A stretch of DNA of 64,000 nucleotides from Larimichthys crocea (lineage: Eukaryota > Chordata > Actinopteri > Sciaenidae). Both the position numbers and the translations under genes were made by a program. Below the pieces are notes generated by a model, which saw only the letters and a program-made list of their open reading frames with translations, did no database searches and was not told where the DNA came from. The stretch lies in NCBI RefSeq assembly GCF_000972845.2, contig NC_040019.1:8663774-8727773 (forward strand). Direction: 5' to 3'. Positions 11,481 through 24,340 of the stretch are shown here, piece by piece. Position 1 is the first letter of the stretch, and every line of letters starts with the position of its first letter.

Positions 11481-14400
11481 GAGCATAATATCATACTATT
11501 ACAGTGTAAACCATAGCAAACAAATGGATGCTGTCATGAATAAAATAGTTTCACAACTTAAGCCATCCATACCTGTGTCTATGAGTGTAGTAATAATGTG
11601 AAAAGCTGCAGTCACATAGATCAGCATAGATCAGTGTGTTTGACAGCTTAGGTGGCATTATTCACTGATACACCAGTACAAACAGATAAATCTTGAAATA
11701 TATCCCTTTGGTAGATCCTGTACATGCGGATTATAGTGTGAATTTCCTGTGTTATCACAACCCCTGCATATATGTGTAATCTGAAAATCTCCACCCTCAC
11801 TGACAATCCTTCACAAACTTGTCCTAATCCTTCCGCCATATCTGCTGGCTAACACCTGTTCCTGAAGGAGTACGGAGTGGAGAGACATTGTAGAGAAAGA
11901 AGGGGATTTAGGAAACGGAAGGTATCAAACATTGTCATCAAAAAGTGTAGCTTTTGTGCCATTTCTGTCAATTTGTGTATATAGGTCAAGTTGTACATGT
12001 GTATTATTTTCTGTCAGTCTATTTATGAATGTGTCAGTCTTTTGTCTGTCAGTTTGCCACTTTATCCCTCAGTCCTAAAATAAATCTTTGTAATCCATAT
12101 CCTGAAAAACACTGGACCAGCGCCTGGTTTAACCAAACACATTCAGACACATGTGGTGAACTAGCTTGTATACAAATTATGCATTCAGAAACGGAACGGA
12201 AATATACATTAGAGTGACAACGCTGTAATTTTCTTTTAAAACACGAGTCTCTTTGCAGAGGTAAAAGATCTAATCACAGTTCACTGCTGCCACTGAGTAG
12301 AGGGCTCAGAGTGTTAAATTTCCAGCTGAAAACACTTGGAAATCCAAGGCCCCTGTGTGTCTTTAAAACATGGAGTTAGGGAACCACAAAATGGTCAACA
12401 CGACGAAACCACAGAAACCCCACTCCATCTACACACTCACACACATACACACACCAACAGTGGCACCGGTATCACCGCTACCCAGAGTGACAGCCCTTAA
12501 GCCAATCTGTAGATCCAGGCGCCATCAAATTTCAAACACAGCTGGCACTCTTAGGTTAGAATTTGTTGCAATCTGTGTTGAAAGAAGTCAAAATTTGTCT
12601 TTTTACACTAATACAGCCCATCATCCCATCCAGATAAAGACATGCTAGTGTAGCCGAGGCCCCAAAACAACACTGGGCTTCACTGGCCCAGAAAGGACAG
12701 CTCCCCCTGGGCCACGTCTGAAAGGGTTGGTGGCTAAGTTGCTCTGACAGCTACATGCTTTAACAGATGCAATCCCCATCCAGCCTCTCTGGGAGCAGAT
12801 AAGCTAAATAGACTTGGTATGGCTATAGCTCCATGGGTTAGGGGGTAGCAAGAGGTGATGCTAGTTGCTAACTGTAGCTGCTGGACAGAGCTTGTCCACT
12901 GTGATCGAGCTCAAGAGTATTATGACTGGTGACAATATAGTGTTAGCAAAAGGGGAATGCCCCAGACTGGATAAGTTCAGAAAGTTCAACTGCTGATCTC
13001 AGAGATTGCGCACAAAGATTTTGGAAACCTGACTAGTGTAGATATTCTCATTGCTATCAAGTGTATTGTGTTAAATTAGGAAATTAATGGCCATAGTTTA
13101 AACACAAAAACAGAACATTATTGAAGACATAACCTAAATGCAGCCACCTCAACCCTTCTATAAATCTCTTTTGCTAAAATGACCCAGTCAGTGTAAATGC
13201 CACTGAATCCATAGACAACACATGTCAGGAGCTATAAACTCAACTGCAAGAGCAATCAATTGTACATCATGCCAAGGTACTTTCTAAAGGGTGGCAGTCT
13301 TACACCCCACCTACAGATCAGCTTACGGGGCACTTCAATCTCAAATCTAATCACAGAAGCTACAATAGCTGTGAAGGGAAACAAAGCAAGAGGCATTTCA
13401 TATTCATCTCCCTTGTGTCAGGTGGACTAAGTGCCAGCTGGACTGAAAGGGCTGGCGAGGAAGCAGGTAATGTTGCTGACTGCAAAACAGTCTTGGGTTA
13501 CCAAGTAAAACTGAAATCATCGATCAGTGCTGCCACGGGGGAATTGTAACTGTGCTGTCTGAAGACATAGAATTTAAATGTTTCTGACAAGGGGAAGTGA
13601 AAGAATGTTAAAGGATTTTCAAAAAAAAAAAGTCTGCATAGTGAATAATTAAAATGCTGAATTATTACAATAAAGAAACAAACCTGGAAGATTTTCATCT
13701 GCTTATCACAACATTTGTGTTGTGGATATATGTACTATATAATTGTATTATGTGCAAAATAGACATTGAATTTGATAGTTCCAGAAATTTTATGGGTAGA
13801 ACCTCGGGCCCACCATTTCTGTACTGAAAATAATAATCAAGCTCTTCTGCCCACAGAGAATATCAAATTAAATTCTTAAATTTGTTATCCACTTTTAAGA
13901 AAACATTTTAACCAAACATTACCACTAGTCCGCCTTGTAAATTGTAAAATTATGACAGAACATTTAAGTTGGTGCTCTCTTCTCAAAAATCCCCCAAATC
14001 TGACAAAGGGCCTATTCCTTCTATCCACAACAAACAACACCATTCACATTGGCTAAATCATGTGAAGCATCGCAGAGACATGACCAGCTGCTAACCTCAT
14101 CTCTGTAGACTCAAATGTGCCTCAGGAAAACAATGTGAATGAATAAAAAACAGCATAAACAAACAAAACCATAATCCGAGGCTTTTTAACACGATACTCA
14201 GAGTTGTTGATATTCCCAATTCCTTCCTTTCATTTATGAGACTTGGTGAGGACACGTAAACATAAAATCAAAGAGTGGAATCAAACAAAATAGAAATTAT
14301 CTGTCAGTGCTGCTGACTGTTGATGATACAAACAAAATGACGAAAACCAAACTATTTCCATACTACTCAAAACATTACAATGTGGAGGCTTGAGGGAGTG

Positions 14401-14899
14401 AAACCTTCTGTGGTGCTTTCACTAACCACTACCTCCCTCTCCCGTTTCATCTCTTGCCACCAAAAAGTCTCCTCTCTTCTATTATTTTGGGAACCTTCAG
14501 GCCCCACGCTCACGAGTGTGTGCATATGTGTGTTTCTGGGGGAAAAACACCACTTATTAGGTGTCACGTCGTGTTAGAAGCTGTAACCTGTCAGGGCTCG
14601 TCTCGCCACTTATCTGTCACCACTAGCCTGTTCAGTGTCTGCGGGTGGCTTGGATCAGTGCACCTCAATACACATATTTGCTGTTCAAGCATGGCCTGAA
14701 CAACACAGAGGTCAGCCATCAAGATGACCTTGATTGTCAAACACCACTAAAGACAAAGACGTTTTAGAAGCTTTTCAACCCTCAGGCTGAATGACCAGAC
14801 TTCCATTCTCAACAATTATAATGTAGCCAAAGAGCCAGAGGGACGAACAAATTACCAAGTTAGTTTTGGAAACTCTGATTATACCACGAAAGCTATTCA
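11481..14899. other. intergenic desert, no gene seen
   Basis: Noncoding sequence with no transposon or long microsatellite recognised. The stretches 12,640-12,920 and 13,260-13,480 have more balanced composition and could hold weakly conserved DNA, but nothing specific supports this. Confidence 0.55.
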
Positions 14900-15290
14900 C
14901 TCTGGCACGCATCAAGTTGTGTGAGAAGAAAAAACGAGAAAAAGCGGAGCCCGACTTCTAAAGCGTTGCCCCAGCGCTCACCATTTTCGAAGCTATAAAT
15001 CATGCTTGTGATGGGGCCTCAAGAAACTGGAATGTTAGAGCGTGACAGTGATGGAGGTGAGCTGCCAGACAGGGCGTCAGGTAGCTGCCACACAAGGTTG
15101 ATCAGCCCCGTGACACACCATGAGGCCCGGCCTGTGACATGCTGTGCTGTCCAACAGGTTATGAAGGCAGGCAGGACGGCGTTCGGGTGACAAGAACCAG
15201 GGGCTGTCAGGAGGAAAACGCAAGGATGTCATGTTCACCATGTTGGCCAGGCGCCACCATCTTTGATTTTGCTCGACTGAGACAGCTGTG
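14900..15290. promoter_or_regulatory. candidate conserved noncoding block
   Basis: Higher-GC block with GTTGCCCCAGCGCTCACCAT, GAAGCTATAAATCATGCTTG, GGTTGATCAGCCCCGTGACA and CCAGGCGCCACCATCTTTGA. An open frame of 62 codons crosses it, but the composition is not protein-like and no family is recognised. Inference only. Confidence 0.3.
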
Positions 15291-18200
15291 AATACGGCCT
15301 GTGCTTGGTGCTGATGGATGTGTGTGTATATTCCATCTCAAGGATGAGGAGACTCAGTTTATTGGTGTGCTTGGTATCGTGAAAGAAATAGTAGAAAGGT
15401 GCAGATCTGAAATGTTCTCACGCATAGAAATATATTTTATGAGCCCCTGCAAGACACTAGCTTTGCTGTTCTATAGAGATACACAGTAAATCTTAGGGTA
15501 ATGGCAAATCACATTACTGGGTATCAGTTAATTCATAGGACAAGTCAAGTGAGTTTCAGAGCTGGTTAAAGTTTAGTTTACACTTCACTTGATTCTGTCA
15601 TCTGTCCCTGACAAAGCCTGTGGTACTAACTGTCCTTACCAGATACATTTGGTGGTAAACTCTTCTCTAAAGTCACAGATTATTTAGCCAGGCTGCTGGG
15701 AATGAAACAACAATTGTGTAACAGTACAACTTGAGTAGGGTCGCTCAATGTGCCTCTTATAAATGATTCTCATGATGCTGAGAAATTTAAAAAGATTCCT
15801 TTGTTTTGTGAGTTTCTGTTCAAAGGCAGCATTCAGAGAGTTTGTTTTCGACATCCCCAGGGGCTTACCAAAAAACCCTCATTCATTGTACAAGTGATTT
15901 CGTGTGAGCATGGCAGGAGAAAGAGAATTGATGTCGCTCTTGGCCTGTTTTTGTGTGAGGACTGTGACTGGGCTGGAGTGGGTGGATTTAAAAAGTAGTT
16001 TGAGTGACAACCAAGTGATAAATTAAGATACACTGTGTTTTTGTAAGCAAACTTAGCTTACTGGTTATTATCTTGAGTATAGAAGTCCAAAGAAGACAAT
16101 TTATTTTAAAAAACTTTTTTTTATGCACAAGACAAACTAGTCCTTTTTGTCATCTAGAAAAAATAATTATCTCAATTCAACAAGCTGTTAAAATATTTTG
16201 ATAGTGGGATAATTGAATTGTCAGGATTTATGAAAGAAATGAACACTATTACTCTAAATATACAGTCAGTCAGAGTAGGAGTTCTGACTATTGGCCAGTG
16301 CTGACTTAAGGCAGAGTATAAAGTATATGACCCAATGTACATGCAATGAACTGAAATGAATTTATCTTACGCATTACTGTATTTAAACATCTATTCAGCA
16401 CAGAACTTCTGAAGATCATCCTCAACACCAGGTGTTTCTTTCTTTCTCTAGACTTGTGCTGCGATAGATGATTCATAGGTCTAGGGTGGATTCATTTACA
16501 CATTAACAGCATCTAAAGTCATGTTTGGCATGATCCAGCTACCCCAGGCCTTTTAACAAGACAAACTGATGCAATGCTTAGTAAAAAAAAAGACAAGTGG
16601 TGTTATCAGGATCATCTGCTGGACATACTCCAGACACAGCGAAAGTAAAATCATCAAGGCCCCTAAATGATCACAGCACCTTAGGGCCACGTTTAAGGCA
16701 CTGTGTGAACTCAAGAATGAAAGCGTCCTTTTCCAGACATGTTCTTGTGATGCTTTTAAGCACGTACTGGCAAAAATCTTACATAATTAATCTTGAATGG
16801 ATAAATACCGTACAGTGAAATCACACAAATAGACAGTACACACTGAGATTTAGGAATAAACACAGGCAATGTTCACACACAGATAAGAGCCCCACCTTCT
16901 CCCAGCCCCTTCCTTTCATGCTCTGTATTACCGTTTACCTAAAAGCCCATTGCTTGTTAAATCGCAGCCTGCTGTTGACTGAAAAGTTTAATGATAGCTG
17001 CAGGGCCTTATGCATTAGTATCTGCTATTGGCAGTCATTCATTTCTCTCTTCTCAGTATTTCCTCATCCTGCCTCTGAAGGCTAAGGGTTGAAGTCACGG
17101 TCAGGTCCTCTAAATAGGGCTGTCATTCCTGTCTTTCCACCAATCACAAGACTTGCTTTAGAGAAGTGTTGGTGCAAGGTCAGATGACATACAGCAGAAG
17201 CATGACAGTGCTTAGTGCCAACAGTGCTGCTCACACGCACGTACAAACACACAAACAGTCAGCTCAACATTTTTGCTTATATTTAAGTCCTACAGCACCC
17301 TGTCATGTGCATCACCGAATCAAATTTCTCATTCATCTCCTCACTGACAGCTCCTTGTATTCAAAATGAACACAAACACCAGTTAGGCAAGTTCATCCAT
17401 AAAACTGTCAAAATGATTTAATTGATTAGTAAAATATGCATGCACTCTGGGAGTATTTGGTTTAACAAAAGACTCATTTTAAGAAGAGTCTGATGCAATA
17501 AAGAGTTGTATAGGAGCCACTATTCCTTGTTATTAAAATTACCTTTAGATCTTGCATACTGTATGTCTCATCATGTCATATTTGAACTATTGTCTCCATG
17601 TCAGGCAGCCTGATGAATAGAATAGGAGGTGAACAGAGAAAAGCTAGAGGCTGAATTAGTCTGCGGCAGAGTGCTTCGTGCAGTAACAGACAGGAGATCA
17701 ATATTTACAGACACTCCCTGCTTTAGACAGCATTCATGTCAGAACGAACAAACAGTCTTCGCTGCAAAGGTAATGTCCAGCCCACACACACACACCACAC
17801 TACGCTGCACACTCACACAGACAAAAGTATATACTCTTTCTCTTACCTTGTGCCCTCTCCGTCTCCCCTCCATACAGAGACACTCCGCCCTGAGACAAAA
17901 GCGCAGGTAGAGGTTGACAAAAGGTGTCTATGGATCTTTTGAGTCACACACAGCAACCGCTGTCTACATTCACCCCGCAATTATCTCCTTACAGACCTAA
18001 TCCTGGCAGTTAAGTGGCTGGCTAAAAGCATGTGTACACAAACAGGGCCAGAGAGCAAGGTGGTGCATGCCGTTTATCTGCTGGTTCCATCACACACCTG
18101 ATATATGGCCATCGCTGGGCTTGACAGGAAGCCATTCGGTATGACCTTACAGGAGATGAACTACACAAACATAACGCATGCTTGTATACACACATACACA

Positions 18201-18870
18201 CAAAAACAAACATAATTAATGCATGTTAAACTGCTAATATGGACAATAACAGAGCAGAGGATACAATTTTGTCCAATCTCTTAAGCCAATGTGAGTGTTT
18301 CTGTACTGTTTAACAACCGAGCACCAATGAAGGCAAATTGGTGATTTTGTAGTGGTTTTCTTAAAACCAGATTATTGCAAATTTAAGATGCTTTGGGAGG
18401 AATGATACTGGTGTGTCTGAGCATTCAGTGACAAATTGGTGTCACAGATGTCAGTGCATGTATATTTGCACTACTTGCTTGTATATAATTGATCAGAATG
18501 TTAAGTCAATTCAGTGGATACATCCAAATTCCCATTATTTGATCATTCCTCACTTTAACCAGAAACCATTACAGTCTACCATCATAAAGGAAATTCCCAT
18601 ATTGTGGATACAGTTTAGGGAATTGGGACTCTTTCTGCAATCAGTACTTAAACACTGTGATTGGCTGGAGGAGTCCATAGCTCTAGTCGTTGGAATATAC
18701 CTATAGGTAAAATATCATTGACAATTGTTAATATAAATTAAAAATGCATACAACTAATAAAAGTGGCAACTTATTTTAGCGTAAGACAAGAGAAATAGGT
18801 GTCCAATTTGATCCGGTGATGACATAAAAGGTAGTTGGCAAAATGGCCCCACAACATCAAGTCTCCAATC
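15291..18870. other. intergenic desert, no gene seen
   Basis: Noncoding, A/T-rich, without recognised transposons. It has short CA-rich patches at 17,784-17,820 and 18,183-18,205. Open frames of 60-97 codons look random. Confidence 0.55.
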
Positions 18871-19560
18871 TGTGCATGAGCCATGAGCCCGTCATTTTAC
18901 CCTGGCTAAAATGAGCAAAACCAGCTCTAAAGGGAAGGGTGGGAGAGGTAACTTGAGCCAGTGTGAATGGACTCATTGTTGCTTTGGCTTAATTAGGCGT
19001 GACAAGTGAGGCGTGAACAGATTCCCATCATTAGGCCCCCTAAAAAGCCCATTAGAATCAATGGGCCACACTCCGGTCAGACTTTCTGTCTACCAGCCAG
19101 CCAGCCTCCTGCCCCTTTAGCAGGACACTGGATACAGTTACAGCCACCCAGCCACGGCTAACTCAAACAAGGCAACTCTATAGCTTGCAGCCCTAACACC
19201 CGAGGTAATGCAATTGACGCCACGTTCGAGGGAGGATGATGAGAGAGGTAGGGACAGAAGTGTGTGACTGTTGGTTTGTGGTAAAGTGTGCGAGGAATTG
19301 TGTGTACAGAAAAGTGTGTGTATGCATATGTGTGTGAGAGAGTAAGAGTCCACAGGCATAAGCCTGTCTGCTCGACAGAGAACTGTACCAGACAACAGAT
19401 CCCGGCAGCCAGTGTGGCTGATAAACTGCAGGGATTAGCAGGCACTTCTGGAGCCCAAGTGGCCCTATCAATACAGGACCGGGCCCATTGATCTGTTGTC
19501 TGGACGGGTGCTGGGGCTAATTCCTGGACCTTGGCTCTGAGTGCTCCTCACTGGGGAGGT
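18870..19560. promoter_or_regulatory. two candidate conserved noncoding blocks
   Basis: The first (18,870-19,090) has GGCTTAATTAGGCGTGACAA and CATTAGAATCAATGGGCCAC. The second (19,380-19,560) has GCAGCCAGTGTGGCTGATAA, GGGCCCATTGATCTGTTGTC and GGGGCTAATTCCTGGACC. Both are balanced in composition with little repeat. They are separated by GT-rich text at 19,255-19,340. Inference only. Confidence 0.35.
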
Positions 19561-21364
19561 GGGAGGAAGGCGGAGGTGGAGAGAGACTGGCTGGCTACAA
19601 GTGGCGCCATCCACAGACCCTACTGGATTTTGAGGCTCTGCGTTTACCATACAGTATACCAACTCAATAGCCCCATTACCACAGCACAGCTGATTGATAC
19701 TCATGAAAGGGAAAGGGTCAGTCCAACACATTTATTATAATATCAAAAATCAATAATGAGTTATTTTGCATAAATATTTATTGACAAATTACCTCAGGTG
19801 GTAAGTACAACAGCAGCAAAATTGAAGATGAAGGAAAACTGGAGTAATTAAGAAATGACAAGTTACATTTGTCATGGGATGTGGATGCTATATCGTGTGT
19901 AATCCAGCCAGAGACACCGTAATTTAGGATCATATTCAAAAAGAAAACATTTACTATTAATACTATGAATTAATAGTTTTCCTTTTTTTAGTGTTTGTTA
20001 CTGAGATTTATAATTGAAAGACAAAAGATTTATCCTCAAATAATTACTAGTTCAATTTGGCCAAACTTCACTTAGCTAAAGATGTGAACCATTATCATAC
20101 CCTAATCAGATATTAGTGTAAGTAAATGACTCACTCAAACATTTGTCAGTGTCTGGTATGGAAATTGCAGCGTGTTGACAAATGGAGCTTATCTAGAGTA
20201 GAGTGGCCCGCATTAGCACCTCAATGTAATCCCTTTCTGTCAAAGATATGGGCAGTGGAGGAAGGGCAGTGTGAAGTTAAAGGAGTAATAATAAGAATGA
20301 GGGGTGAAAAAGGGCGAGATACCTGTTGAATAAAGGGGGAGAAAGAAAAAAGACGAGTAGTGAAAGGAAATGAAAGTTAAGGAAGGACTGAAAACATTAG
20401 GGAGGAAATAAAGAAAAGTAACGTGAAAAGAAAGGGTTAGGCAAAAACTAGTATAGACCGGCAGCCTGTGTAACAAGCAATACCCTTTTTTCTCGACCGA
20501 CCTGCGGATGTTGTTTCAGCAGCATGAACACAACACGCTGTTACTGCTACATATATTGCTGAACACGCACGCAAACTCAAACACACACCACACATAAATT
20601 GGTGAGGTCATGCCTTGCACCAGTAAAACGTTTGGGAGTTTGTTAATGAAACATAGAGGTGGTCAACATTAAGGCAAGAGAAGCAACAGAGAAACAGACG
20701 AGTTAAGGCACAGGCTGGAAAAAGGGAAAGGGAAAAGAACAAGGGATAGACAGGTTTAATGCTATCCCATTCAGTGGTGGTGAAGCCAGAAGAAAAGCAC
20801 TTACTGCTGAATATTTCATGGCTGATACTGACTGTCTGATTCTGTGAGAGTCTGATTCTGGTGTTGATGTGCATGGCATCCTGTACAACACCCTGAGATA
20901 CTCGAACACTCACACATACTATACATGAGAAGGAATATACTCTATTGACCTGTGACTGCACAGAGGGAAAGAGTTATTCTGACAAGGTACGCTTGTGTAA
21001 ACATACTGTCTAAGGAAACAAAAAATAAGTCAAGTAAGGCTTTGCAGTCCAGTCTCACACTTTATTCACATCGCAAACTTAAGGCAAGAATACTCAAAGT
21101 GCATCATGTATTGTATATTTTTCAAGGGATCAGGAGTGTTTTAATTTACTTTACAGGAGTATTTAATGACCAGCGAATGTCTGGGAATAACAACATCTGC
21201 AGATGCTTTGACAGCTGATCATAAGCAATCTGATTTTTGAATGACAAACAAGACAAGACATCAGAACAGATGACGCAGAAAGCTGCATACCTTATGCATA
21301 CTACAAGATATATTCCACACATGCTCTAAACAACATGAAAAAATAGTGCAGGTCCTCGTACATG
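19561..21364. other. intergenic desert, no gene seen
   Basis: Noncoding sequence. A purine-rich stretch (20,250-20,440, GAAAG/GGAGAA type) gives rise to spurious open frames. Nothing else recognised. Confidence 0.55.
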
Positions 21365-21785
21365 TGAAATTCTGCATGCTAAAGACGGCATGCAGATGTT
21401 TTATTGTTTATTATGGTCACCATCTTACTTAGCATGTTAGCAAACTGATTTTGCATGTATTTGGACATAAACCAAAGTTTTGGACAAATTGAAATTTTGA
21501 CCTAGGAAGACATTCAATTAAAGTAAAAGGATCCATATTACAATTCCTCCTGAGGAGAACATGCAGGCCTGTAACAAATTTCATGGCAATTCATCCAATA
21601 GTTGTCAAGACATTTTACTAAAGCCACAAATGTAAACCACATAGTGACACAAGAGAAAAAGGCAGGCGAAAGTCAAGAGATCACCTGTATGATTCATTCT
21701 CTCGGGGCCATGAATGTTTGTACAAAATTTCACGGCAATACACCCAACATTGTCATCCCTAGAGCCACTAGCTTGTCCAAAATGT
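21365..21785 (+). mobile_element. degenerate percomorph interspersed repeat
   Basis: Landmarks in order: GGTCACCATCTTACTTAGCA, GCATGTATTTGGACATAAAC, CAAAGTTTTGGACAAATTGA, AATTTTGACCTAGG, ACAATTCCTCCTGAGGAGAA, CAAATTTCATGGCAATTCAT, CCAATAGTTGTCAAGA. They match an abundant fish repeat I recall (TATTTGGTCATAAACCAAAG ... TCATCCTGAGGGGAACATGA ... TTTCATGGCAATCCATCCAA). A second, more diverged pass over its 3' part follows at 21,690-21,785, so two overlapping copies or an internal duplication are present. A 126-codon open frame across it (21,602-21,982) is fortuitous. Confidence 0.7.
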
Positions 21786-22566
21786 TTGTGGACAATGAAG
21801 TGGCTCATACTCAACATAGTACTGAATATTTGAAGGTGAATGGGACATCATTTTGTACAGCTGACATGTTCTATGGGATACCTTCTTCAAAAACTGCACT
21901 CATCTGTGCACAGCTGCACCTTATTTTTATGAAGTGCAGAGTTACAATGGTTTTCCAACCAAATATTAGAAATAACAATTAAGTCTGAGGATTTCCTCAT
22001 GTGAAATATTGACCCTATAATTGCTAAAGGTTAAGGGAAAACAGGCATCTTTATTAGATCTGAATAACAGACTTAGTGGAACAGAGTGCTACATAATAAA
22101 TACACTGCATATATCCCAGATTACTTATGCCAAGCATACACACAGACACACAAGATGTGATAGTTCATATGTTAATCTAAATTATAACATTAGTATCCTT
22201 TTTGACTTGAAACGTGACGAGCAAATTTGAAAGTTAAATTAGTGAAGTATAACAACAGGTGGAACTGTGATAAAGAGTCTAAAATATACTGCAGAATGTT
22301 AGTATATGAATAGCCTGTAGTCAGAAGTTAAGTATGCGTTCTCTTATTTCAACCGCCATTCCACCTTGTCACCACTTTCCCTCATTTCCCCCTCTCTGCC
22401 CTTACTAGGTCATCTCCATCTCGCCATCAACTCTCATCTTTCAGTAGAACCATCCCCCTAAAATCAACTCAAAATAACGTTTCACCTCCAAATTCCTTCC
22501 AGAGACATCCGTTACCTCTCTGAGCCCTTCAGAGAGAAAAGCCATTCATATTTGATTCACATCTGA

Positions 22567-22775
22567 GCAGAAATGGCAGTAATGTCTCCCGTAATCATGA
22601 CAAGTGTAATCAGGCAGGCTTTTGATGGGCTAACGGTTGGACGCGCACTCCACTACTGTGTCAGGACTGATATTATATTTGGCAGCTGTGTCACATTTTT
22701 CTAAAAAGCTTTTCTTTGATTTCCAGACAAAAAGCTTTTGAGATTTTTGCTGACATTTAGATCAATTTTCCTTTG
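22567..22775 (+). promoter_or_regulatory. duplicated noncoding block, copy 1
   Basis: Aligns by eye in the same orientation with 23,506-23,735. Shared landmarks are GAAATGGC, GTAATC, GTGT, TTTTGATGGGCTAAC (copy 2 TTTTGATAGGCTAAC), GATATTA, TCTGGCAGC-like, AAGCTTTTC, TGATTT, GACAAAAAG, GCTTTTGAGA and a GAC ATTTA-type tail. Similarity is roughly 70-75% with small gaps. No simple repeat drives the match. Likely a local duplication of a regulatory element, though a low-copy dispersed repeat is possible. Confidence 0.5.
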
Positions 22776-23505
22776 TTTCCATACTTTTCTATACAGAGAA
22801 TAGAAACAGGTTCAGTTCCCTTTCTAAAAGGGGTTTTCTTATAATTTCCATATATATTTTTTTGTTTTCATATGTTGTTTTGTGTTGAGAAATTATTATT
22901 ATTTTTTTTAAAGATATATTTTATAAAGTCGGATAATTATTTCTGTATATATATATATATGAAAGTGTTTAAACTCATTCAGACATGTACATATAAAACA
23001 CTAGAATATTATTATTAATACACATAATTTGGAGTTGACTTCTTTTGGGTTCCAAACTACTTAAATGATTCATTCTCATTTAAATAATTTTGCATCCCCT
23101 CTGCACCTGTATTTTTAGATTTCCAAACATTACACCTTTAAACTCAATCAAAAGAATCAATTGAACAGGGTCAACAAAAAGTATTAGTGGCTCTATTATG
23201 TTGTGGCGGAAATCGCCTAAAATACTGAAAGTAACAACTTTAGACCACATATACAAAGTGCTGCATTTACTCCCTTTTTTACTATGTCTGACTATTTCTA
23301 TATGCTAAGTGTAACCATTGTTATTGACTAACATTTAAACGGTCTCTTGTTAACCTATCCTTATCTTGCCTAGTTGAGCTGGAGGCAGCCGCACCTTAGT
23401 CTGTAGTTAACAAAATGCAACTGTATATTATTAAAAAGGAGACATTCCTACAAGTGAGAAAGAGCCATGATGACTGGGGAGGATCAAAAAGGGGGGAATC
23501 TCTGC

Positions 23506-23735
23506 GATGAAATGGCTCTAATGTGTCATGTAATCGCGACGTGTGTGAGATCAAGCGGGTTTTGATAGGCTAACTGTTGAAGTGCTCCCACTCACATGTC
23601 AGGCGTGATATTACATCTGGCAGCCTTGTCACGTTTTCTTTTTCTTCTTTTTTTTGTAAAAGCTTTTCTCTGATTTGCTGACAAAAAGGTGCTTTTGAGA
23701 CTTTGACGACATTTATTCCCATTACCTTTTCCTTA
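23506..23735 (+). promoter_or_regulatory. duplicated noncoding block, copy 2
   Basis: Diverged direct copy of 22,567-22,775, about 940 bp downstream. It keeps TTTTGATAGGCTAACTGTTG, GTCAGGCGTGATATTACATC, TGGCAGCCTTGTCAC, AAGCTTTTCTCTGATTTGCT and GGTGCTTTTGAGA. It carries a T-rich insertion at about 23,636-23,657 that copy 1 lacks. The sequence between the copies (22,776-23,505) is A/T-rich and not duplicated. Confidence 0.5.
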
Positions 23736-24029
23736 TGCTGTTCAGGAGCCTTCACAGTCTTTAGCCAAGCAAATCTTCAGACACAAGCTGCAATGATCTG
23801 GGATGAAGATCAATGGTAAATCAATGAGAATTCCTTCATTGGCTTCCCCCTTCCTGTACAGGCATCATCTTCTTTGGTTTCCTTTAGCTTTGAGCCAATC
23901 CTTTCCAGCAGAATGACGAATTGTCTTCTCAAAGCGATGCTCTGAGATGAGCATATTTTCTACAGATTGTTTCTCCATGAGGCTCTTGGCATCATGTCCT
24001 GTGTACATATGTGTGCATATGATGGTTCA

Positions 24030-24340
24030 CGCACATGTGTAAGTTTTTGGTTGCACGCTGTTTGCGGTGTGTCAGGGGCCCAGGATCCTCCTAATCAGGC
24101 CTGACACCATACCAGAGGCCCCTTATGCTACCCCTCACTAATTTCAACCTCACGAGCAACCTCTATCCACTACCCCTCCACCGGGCTGACGGGGGCCAGA
24201 CTGTGGCTCCAATCAATCCACGATGATGGCAAATAGCTTCCAGAGCTGTGCCAAGCCTATTATTTCCCACCCAGAACCCGCACAGGCTCAGGTGAAATTG
24301 GCCAAGCTGAAAAAGAAGGACAGGGGTCATCCTGGGGCTG
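24030..24340. promoter_or_regulatory. candidate conserved noncoding block
   Basis: CAGGATCCTCCTAATCAGGC, CTCACTAATTTCAACCTCAC, GGCTCCAATCAATCCACGAT and AGGCTCAGGTGAAATTGGCC make a roughly 300-bp stretch of balanced composition, ending at a (CA)n (24,354-24,376). Inference only. Confidence 0.35.

Noticed and set aside
21602..21982. 126-codon open frame on the plus strand
   Set aside because: Lies mostly inside a degenerate nonautonomous repeat.
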